Below are positions 1 through 4,773 of a stretch of 6,791 nucleotides of DNA, piece after piece. Source of the stretch: IMCC26077 sp964561165 (GTDB lineage Bacteria > Actinomycetota > Actinomycetes > Nanopelagicales > Nanopelagicaceae); NCBI GenBank assembly GCA_964561165.1, contig CAZLOJ010000054.1:1-6791 (forward strand), in the 5' to 3' direction. Each line of letters starts with the position of its first letter. The stretch's first letter is position 1. Below the pieces are notes generated by a model. That model did not search any database, was not told the origin of the DNA, and saw nothing but the letters and a program-made list of their open reading frames with translations. Position numbers and translations under genes: made by a program.

Positions 1-37
1 TTTAACGAGAACAGGATGGAATAACGAGAGGAGAAAT
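1..37 (+). promoter_or_regulatory. 3' end of the rplJ leader with ribosome binding site
   Basis: This is the untranslated stretch just before rplJ, cut by the window edge. An AGGAG Shine-Dalgarno core lies at 29-33, four bases before the rplJ ATG, extended upstream as GAGAGGAG. The 8-base string TAACGAGA occurs twice, at 3-10 and 22-29. A two-codon open frame (ATG GAA TAA, 16-24) lies between them and is probably chance. In many bacteria the L10-L12 complex binds the rplJ leader RNA and represses its own translation. That leader would lie mostly upstream of this window, so its presence cannot be judged here. Confidence 0.6.
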
Positions 38-673
38 ATGGCAAAGACCGATAAGACGGCAGTCATTGCAGAGCTCACCGAAGATTTTCGGGGCGCTGGC
101 GCAACGATTGTTACCGAATATCGCGGACTCTCCGTCACTTCCATGAAGGCGCTCCGTCGTTCTCTCGGCGGTACTAACAAGTACTCCGTCGCAAAGAACA
201 CATTGATGCGTATTGCTGCAAAGAATGCCGGTGTTGAAATCTCTGACGAACTTCTAAAGGGACCTTCTGCAGTTGCATTTATCAACGGCGATCCAATCGA
301 TGCAGCGAAGAGCCTGCGCGATTTTGCTAAAGAGAATCCAGCACTTGTTATCAAGGGTGGAATTTACGAAGGCAAGTCGGTTACTACTGAAGAGATCATG
401 AAGCTTGCAAACCTAGAGTCCCGCGAGGTTCTCTTGGCAAAGCTTGCTGGTGCAATGAAGGGTTCACTTGCAAAGGCCGCACGAGTATTCGATGCGCTCC
501 GAATCAAGTTAGAAGCTGGCGCACCTGCGGCAGCACCTCAAGCAGCAGATACATCAACTACATCGGTAGTACAAGCAGAAGCAGAAGCGCAACCGGAGGC
601 AGAAGTAGCACCGGAAGCCGAAGCAGAAGTGGCAGCAGCTGAGAATTCAGCAGAACCCGAAGCACAAGCGTAG
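38..673 (+). CDS. rplJ: 50S ribosomal protein L10 (uL10) with long acidic C-terminal tail
   Basis: L10 is the base of the ribosomal stalk: its N-terminal domain binds 23S rRNA and its C-terminal helix carries L7/L12 dimers. In many bacteria the L10-L12 complex also represses its own mRNA. The N-terminal globular domain spans about residues 1-125, with the family motifs YRGLSV (28-33), VAKNTLMRIAA (51-61) and GPSAVAF (75-81). The L12-binding helix runs from about 128 to 159 and is rich in Ala, Leu and Lys. At 211 residues it is longer than the usual 165-180. The extra part, about 160-211, is Ala/Glu/Pro-rich, has no Lys or Arg, and contains about ten Glu after residue 180. The ATG start is backed by an AGGAG at 29-33. 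The gene ends 19 bases before rplL, so the two are surely cotranscribed. Identity is certain; the role of the tail is unknown. Confidence 0.98.
   Translation: MAKTDKTAVIAELTEDFRGAGATIVTEYRGLSVTSMKALRRSLGGTNKYSVAKNTLMRIAAKNAGVEISDELLKGPSAVAFINGDPIDAAKSLRDFAKENPALVIKGGIYEGKSVTTEEIMKLANLESREVLLAKLAGAMKGSLAKAARVFDALRIKLEAGAPAAAPQAADTSTTSVVQAEAEAQPEAEVAPEAEAEVAAAENSAEPEAQA
593..634 (+). repeat. imperfect tandem repeat coding for PEAEVA / PEAEAEVA in the L10 tail
   Basis: Two adjacent in-frame units, 593-610 (PEAEVA) and 611-634 (PEAEAEVA), differ by one inserted Ala-Glu pair and a few third-base changes. A related GCAGAA run lies just upstream (575-586). The low-complexity tail therefore probably grew by slippage or short duplication. 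The third-position differences suggest it is not a fresh duplication. Confidence 0.7.
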
Positions 674-692
674 AAAGTAAAGGAGAAACATC

Positions 693-1073
693 ATGGCAAA
701 ACTTTCAACAGAGGATTTGTTGGCACAATTCAAAGAGATGACGCTCGTTGAGCTCAGCGACTTCGTAAAGTCTTTCGAGACTGAATTCGATGTCACTGCT
801 GCTGCACCAGTTGCAGTAGCTGCTGCTGGCGGAGCTGGTGCTCCTGCTGCTGCAGAGGCACAAGATGAGTTCACTCTCGTCCTTGAAGATGCAGGCGCTC
901 AGAAGATCGCCGTCATCAAAGAGGTTCGTACCTTCACCGGTCTTGGTCTCAAAGAGGCAAAGGATCTGGTCGATGGCGCGCCATCAACAGTCTTGGAGAA
1001 GGTCAACAAGGAGACCGCAGATAAGGCAAAGGCAGCTTTCGAGGCAGCCGGTGCAAAGGTCGCCGTCAAGTAA
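693..1073 (+). CDS. rplL: 50S ribosomal protein L7/L12 (bL12)
   Basis: L7/L12 is the multicopy flexible stalk protein that recruits and stimulates initiation factor 2, EF-Tu, EF-G and release factor 3. At 126 residues it has normal length. The N-terminal dimerisation and L10-binding domain covers about residues 1-33 (MAKLSTEDLLAQFKEMTLVE start). An Ala/Gly/Pro hinge follows at about 35-57. The C-terminal factor-binding domain covers 58-126, with the conserved KIAVIKEVR (71-79), TGLGLKEAKDLVDGAP (82-97) and a C-terminal AGAKV strand. The ATG is preceded by AAAGGAG at 679-685, seven bases away. It lies 19 bases after rplJ; several L12 copies are needed per L10, so its translation is expected to exceed that of rplJ. 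A 218-base gap with strong structure follows before rpoB. Confidence 0.99.
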   Translation: MAKLSTEDLLAQFKEMTLVELSDFVKSFETEFDVTAAAPVAVAAAGGAGAPAAAEAQDEFTLVLEDAGAQKIAVIKEVRTFTGLGLKEAKDLVDGAPSTVLEKVNKETADKAKAAFEAAGAKVAVK

Positions 1074-1084
1074 TTCAGCTAGTA

Positions 1085-1119
1085 CCTATATATACGGCCA
1101 CATTTGCGCCTATATATAT
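1085..1119 (+). repeat. duplicated CCTATATATA element able to form a hairpin
   Basis: The 10-base string CCTATATATA occurs at 1085-1094 and again at 1109-1118, 24 bases apart start to start. The alternating TA core is self-complementary, so 1087-1094 can pair with 1111-1118 (8 A-U pairs), continued inward, after a bulged C at 1095, by GGC 1096-1098 with GCC 1108-1110. It begins 11 bases after the rplL stop codon. It could be a weak mRNA-end hairpin, an easily melted DNA segment or a protein-binding site; the sequence does not decide. The TATATA strings have no convincing -35 partner at promoter spacing. Confidence 0.5.
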
Positions 1120-1121
1120 CC

Positions 1122-1175
1122 AGAACGGGAGCGGGTTCAGCTGGGGGAGACCCCAATTGGACACGCTCCCTTTCT
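1122..1175 (+). promoter_or_regulatory. long rplL-rpoB intergenic hairpin (RNase III-type processing site or attenuator)
   Basis: A near-continuous stem of 22 pairs can form. From outside inward, AGAA 1122-1125 pairs with TTCT 1172-1175. After a C/U mismatch, GGGAGCG 1127-1133 pairs perfectly with CGCTCCC 1164-1170. After a G/A mismatch, GTTCAG 1135-1140 pairs with TTGGAC 1157-1162 (two G-U pairs). After a C/A mismatch, TGGGG 1142-1146 pairs with CCCCA 1151-1155, closed by a GAGA (GNRA) tetraloop at 1147-1150. The stem is about two helical turns, the length RNase III prefers. The T-rich run right after the GC stem (TTTCTT, 1171-1176) is short and interrupted, so intrinsic termination would be partial at best. 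In E. coli the rplL-rpoB gap holds both an attenuator and an RNase III site; the same role here is inference. Confidence 0.75.
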
Positions 1176-1187
1176 TCGCCGTAAAAT
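1158..1187 (+). promoter_or_regulatory. candidate sigma70-type promoter for rpoBC
   Basis: A -35 box TGGACA (1158-1163, five of six to TTGACA) is followed by an 18-base spacer and a -10 box TAAAAT (1182-1187, five of six to TATAAT). Transcription would start near 1194-1195, giving an rpoB leader of about 97 bases. There is no extended TGn before the -10. It is the best match I found in the gap. The -35 lies inside the 3' arm of the long hairpin, so this promoter would make an mRNA without that hairpin. Some actinobacteria, such as mycobacteria, are known to transcribe rpoB from its own upstream promoter; use of this one is inferred. Confidence 0.45.
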
Positions 1188-1206
1188 CCCAGTAATCCCA
1201 AATTCT

Positions 1207-1236
1207 GAGGTCTTCGCATATAGCGGTGGCGACCTT
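1207..1236 (+). promoter_or_regulatory. small hairpin in the predicted rpoB leader
   Basis: GAGGTC (1207-1212) can pair with GACCTT (1231-1236, one G-U pair). Inside it, CGC (1215-1217) can pair with GCG (1223-1225) around an ATATA loop, leaving a bulge at 1226-1230. It ends 43 bases before the rpoB Shine-Dalgarno sequence, so it does not mask it directly. It may be a leader structure or chance, since short stems of this size are common. Confidence 0.3.
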
Positions 1237-1278
1237 CTATTTTCGCTGGATTTTGTAACAGAACTCTATTGCGAGTAC

Positions 1279-1285
1279 GGAAGGA
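1279..1285 (+). promoter_or_regulatory. ribosome binding site fixing the TTG start of rpoB
   Basis: GGAAGGA lies six bases before TTG at 1292. An in-frame TAA at 1256-1258 closes the frame upstream, and no ATG or GTG lies between it and 1292. The next in-frame GTG is codon 33, inside the conserved N-terminal block. The Shine-Dalgarno sequence therefore decides the start in favour of TTG. Confidence 0.85.
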
Positions 1286-1291
1286 CCGTCG

Positions 1292-4200
1292 TTGAAAAAC
1301 AAATCCCAATCCCCGCATGCGCCGCATCGCCTCTCATTTGCCAAAATTCGTGAGCCGCTTGAGGTTCCCAATCTCCTAGCCCTCCAAGTGGAGAGCATGG
1401 ACTGGCTACTTGGTAACGAGGCATGGCGAGCACGTATCTCCAACAGCGCCACAACCAACACCACTCGTGGCGAACTTCCCAATCAATCGGGGCTAGAAGA
1501 GATCTTCGAGGAAATTTCACCAATCGAAGATTTCCAAGGATCGATGAGTCTTTCCTTCCGCGACCATCGCTTCGAGCCACCCAAGTATTCAATTGAAGAG
1601 TGCAAAGAGCGCGACATCACATATAGCGCGCCGCTCTTCGTAACTGCAGAGTTCATGAACAACGTCACAGGTGAAATCAAGAGCCAGACAGTATTTATGG
1701 GGGAGTTCCCACTGATGACTTCACGTGGAACTTTCATCATCAACGGAACTGAGCGCGTTGTTGTATCTCAGATTGTTCGTTCACCTGGTGTCTATTTTGA
1801 GAAGGCTGACCCAGATAAGAATGCCGATAAAGACACCCTTGTTGGAAAGATCATTCCAAGTCGTGGCGCATGGTTGGAATTTGAAATCGATAAGAAAGAT
1901 ATGGTCGGAGTTCGTATCGACCGTAAGCGCAAAATTCCGGTAACCGTCTTCCTAAAAGCGCTTGGCTGGGATGAGACGCAAATTCGCGAACACTTCGGTG
2001 AATACGAGTCCATGGTGACTACGTTGGAGAAAGACCACACCGTGACACAGGATGATGCGTTGCTCGATATTTACCGCAAGCTTCGCCCTGGTGAGCCACC
2101 TACTCGTGAGGCAGCACAGACTCTCATTGAGAATCTATATTTCAATGCGAAACGGTACGACCTTGCGAAGGTTGGACGTTTCAAGATTAATAAGAAACTT
2201 GGCACAGATCTCGATCTTCGTAAGGGCTTATTGACCATCGAAGACATTGTCTGGGCAATCAAATACTTGGTAAAGATGCATGCGGGCGAGACCGTAATGG
2301 ATTCAGTTCGCGGCCAAGTTCGTATCGAGACTGACGATATTGATCACTTCGGTAATCGTCGCCTCCGTACCGTTGGCGAGCTAATCCAAAACCAGGTTCG
2401 TACCGGACTCTCACGTATGGAGCGCGTCGTACGCGAACGTATGACCACTCAAGATGTCGAGGCGATTACGCCACAGACTCTTATTAATATCCGTCCGATC
2501 ACTGCGAGTATCAAGGAGTTCTTCGGAACTTCGCAACTCTCACAGTTCATGGATCAAACCAACCCACTCTCGGGACTCACGCACAAGCGCCGTCTCTCCG
2601 CGCTTGGACCTGGCGGCCTCTCGCGTGAGCGCGCAGGTTTCGAAGTGCGCGACGTGCACCCTTCGCACTACGGACGCATGTGTCCAATCGAGACTCCAGA
2701 AGGTCCGAACATCGGCCTTATTGGTTCGCTTGCAACATTTGGTCGAATCACACCATTTGGTTTTATCGAGACTCCTTATCGCAAGGTCGTTAAGGGCAAA
2801 GTCACCGACCACATCGACTATCTCACCGCTGATGAAGAGGATGAGCACATCATCGCGCAGGCAAATGCGCCGTTGACTGATTCCAACCACTTCGCAGAGC
2901 CACGTGTACTCGTTCGTCGTAAGGGTGGCGAAGTCGAATACATCCCGGCAGAAGAAGTCGACTACATGGATGTTTCACCACGCCAGATGGTCTCTGCAGC
3001 AACCGCGATGATTCCATTCCTCGAGCACGACGATGCAAACCGCGCGCTCATGGGATCGAACATGATGCGTCAGGCAGTGCCACTTCTTCGCGCTGAAGCT
3101 CCACTAGTTGGAACTGGCATGGAGTTCCGCGCAGCAGTTGATGCTGGCGATGTCATCGTCAGCGAAAAGGCTGGCGCAGTAACAGAGGTCAGCGCAGATG
3201 AAATTAAGGTAAGTCATGACGATGGCACATCGAAGACTTACTACCTATCTAAATTCCGTCGCTCCAATCAAGGCACCTGCTACAACCACAAACCAGTTGT
3301 TGCCCAAGGTGTGCATGTTGCAGCCGGCGATGTTCTCGCTGATGGACCAAGCACTGATCTTGGTGAATTAGCACTTGGAAAAAACCTCCTTGTGGCGTTC
3401 ATGCCATGGGAAGGCCACAACTACGAAGATGCAATCATCTTGAGCCAACGCTTAGTGCAAGATGATGTGCTCTCATCAATCCACATCGAAGAGTATGAAG
3501 TTGATGCTCGCGATACCAAGCTCGGTGCAGAAGAGATCACGCGCGACATTCCAAATGTCAGTGAAGAAGTTCTCGCCGACCTTGATGAGATGGGAATCAT
3601 TCGCGTAGGTGCTGATGTAGTACCTGGTGACATCCTCGTTGGAAAAGTAACCCCTAAGGGTGAAACTGAGCTCACGCCAGAAGAGCGCCTACTTCGCGCG
3701 ATCTTTGGCGAGAAGGCCCGCGAAGTCCGCGATACCTCACTAAAGGTTCCACATGGTGAAGGTGGCAAGGTTATTGGCGTAAAGGTCTTCGAAAGCGAAG
3801 AAGGGTACGAACTTCCATCCGGCGTCAACCAACTTGTTCGCGTCTATGTCGCACAGAAGCGAAAGATCCAGGATGGTGACAAGCTTGCCGGTCGCCACGG
3901 TAATAAGGGTGTAATCGCAAAGATTCTTCCTATCGAAGATATGCCATTCCTCGAGGATGGAACTGCAGTAGATGTAGTTCTCAATCCACTTGGTGTGCCG
4001 GGCCGTATGAACGTTGGCCAGGTACTTGAGACCCACCTTGGTTGGGTGGCAAAACAGGGTTGGCAAGTTGAAGGTGATGACGCTTCATGGAAGCAGAATC
4101 TCAAGTCAATCGGCGCTCAAACCGGAAAGCCTGGCACTCGCGTAGCGACACCAGTCTTCGACGGTGCACGTGAAGATGAGATCACTGGCTTGCTCGGTTC

Positions 4201-4759
4201 GACAATGCCAAACCGCGATGGAAATCGAATGGTGGGCGCGAGCGGAAAAGCTCGACTATTTGATGGTCGAAGTGGTGAGCCGTATCGCGATCCAATCTCC
4301 GTTGGCTACATGTACATCTTGAAACTCCTCCACTTGGTCGACGACAAGATTCACGCACGTTCTACGGGTCCTTACTCAATGATCACTCAGCAACCACTTG
4401 GCGGAAAAGCTCAGTTCGGTGGTCAGCGATTTGGTGAGATGGAGGTGTGGGCGCTTGAAGCGTATGGAGCCGCTTACACACTTCAAGAGTTGCTCACTAT
4501 TAAGTCTGATGATGTGCTCGGCCGCGTCAAGGTTTATGAAGCAATCGTCAAGGGCGAGAACATCCCTGAACCAGGCATCCCCGAATCTTTCAAGGTGCTT
4601 ATCAAAGAGATGCAATCACTCTGTCTTAACGTTGAAGTGCTCTCATCCGATGGCGCAGCTATCGAGATGAAAGACACTGATGAAGAAGTGTTCCGTACTG
4701 CAGAAGAGCTCGGCATCAACCTATCTCGGGTTGAGCCAAGCAGCGTCGAAGAGATCTAG
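1292..4759 (+). CDS. rpoB: DNA-directed RNA polymerase subunit beta
   Basis: The beta subunit forms one pincer of the RNA polymerase cleft and, with beta', the active site. At 1155 residues it is full length for an actinobacterium. In order are the N-terminal SFAKIREPLEVPN (15-27), the protrusion and lobe, and the rifampicin-pocket cluster GTSQLSQFMDQTNPLSGLTH (412-431) then KRRLSALGPGG (432-442). The main resistance positions are wild type: Asp421, His431 and Ser436, equivalent to M. tuberculosis 435, 445 and 450. Next come MPWEGHNYEDAI (704-715), with the conserved Glu-Asp at 712-713, the flap (about 740-860), DKLAGRHGNKG (863-873) with its nucleic-acid-contacting lysines, and QQPLGGKAQFGGQRFGE (from 1033), leading to the C-terminal clamp. 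It starts at TTG, supported by a GGAAGGA, and ends SSVEEI. It lies 218 bases after rplL and 14 before rpoC. No intein or frameshift was seen. Confidence 0.99.
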   Translation: MKNKSQSPHAPHRLSFAKIREPLEVPNLLALQVESMDWLLGNEAWRARISNSATTNTTRGELPNQSGLEEIFEEISPIEDFQGSMSLSFRDHRFEPPKYSIEECKERDITYSAPLFVTAEFMNNVTGEIKSQTVFMGEFPLMTSRGTFIINGTERVVVSQIVRSPGVYFEKADPDKNADKDTLVGKIIPSRGAWLEFEIDKKDMVGVRIDRKRKIPVTVFLKALGWDETQIREHFGEYESMVTTLEKDHTVTQDDALLDIYRKLRPGEPPTREAAQTLIENLYFNAKRYDLAKVGRFKINKKLGTDLDLRKGLLTIEDIVWAIKYLVKMHAGETVMDSVRGQVRIETDDIDHFGNRRLRTVGELIQNQVRTGLSRMERVVRERMTTQDVEAITPQTLINIRPITASIKEFFGTSQLSQFMDQTNPLSGLTHKRRLSALGPGGLSRERAGFEVRDVHPSHYGRMCPIETPEGPNIGLIGSLATFGRITPFGFIETPYRKVVKGKVTDHIDYLTADEEDEHIIAQANAPLTDSNHFAEPRVLVRRKGGEVEYIPAEEVDYMDVSPRQMVSAATAMIPFLEHDDANRALMGSNMMRQAVPLLRAEAPLVGTGMEFRAAVDAGDVIVSEKAGAVTEVSADEIKVSHDDGTSKTYYLSKFRRSNQGTCYNHKPVVAQGVHVAAGDVLADGPSTDLGELALGKNLLVAFMPWEGHNYEDAIILSQRLVQDDVLSSIHIEEYEVDARDTKLGAEEITRDIPNVSEEVLADLDEMGIIRVGADVVPGDILVGKVTPKGETELTPEERLLRAIFGEKAREVRDTSLKVPHGEGGKVIGVKVFESEEGYELPSGVNQLVRVYVAQKRKIQDGDKLAGRHGNKGVIAKILPIEDMPFLEDGTAVDVVLNPLGVPGRMNVGQVLETHLGWVAKQGWQVEGDDASWKQNLKSIGAQTGKPGTRVATPVFDGAREDEITGLLGSTMPNRDGNRMVGASGKARLFDGRSGEPYRDPISVGYMYILKLLHLVDDKIHARSTGPYSMITQQPLGGKAQFGGQRFGEMEVWALEAYGAAYTLQELLTIKSDDVLGRVKVYEAIVKGENIPEPGIPESFKVLIKEMQSLCLNVEVLSSDGAAIEMKDTDEEVFRTAEELGINLSRVEPSSVEEI

Positions 4760-4765
4760 GAGAGG
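4758..4765 (+). promoter_or_regulatory. rpoC ribosome binding site overlapping the rpoB stop codon
   Basis: AGGAGAGG begins inside the TAG stop of rpoB (4757-4759) and ends eight bases before the rpoC ATG at 4774. A ribosome terminating on rpoB sits on the rpoC initiation site, an arrangement that favours coupled translation. Coupling would help keep beta and beta' near one to one. Confidence 0.8.
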
Positions 4766-4773
4766 CGATACCT

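Noticed and set aside
1113..1118. TATATA as a -10 box for rpoB
   Set aside because: No sequence resembling TTGACA lies 16-19 bases upstream of either TATATA copy; the TAAAAT at 1182 is much better placed.
1171..1176. The TTTCTT run after the hairpin as a strong intrinsic terminator tail
   Set aside because: It is short, interrupted by C, and partly used in the outer stem. Full termination would also cut off rpoBC from the upstream promoter. Partial attenuation stays possible and is noted with the hairpin.
838..1353. A + strand open frame of 171 codons running from inside rplL across the gap into rpoB
   Set aside because: It overlaps rplL and rpoB in another frame, is biased to Ser, Arg and Gln as shadow frames are, and resembles no known protein.
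1079..1592. Minus-strand open frames over the gap and the rpoB start (80-110 codons)
   Set aside because: They lack convincing ribosome binding sites, overlap one another and conserved rpoB codons, and their composition is arginine-rich noise.
2558..2560. Thr423 in the rifampicin pocket (Asn in M. tuberculosis and E. coli) as a resistance change
   Set aside because: MDQTNPL is a normal form in many bacteria, including Bacillus and Thermus; the main resistance positions are wild type.
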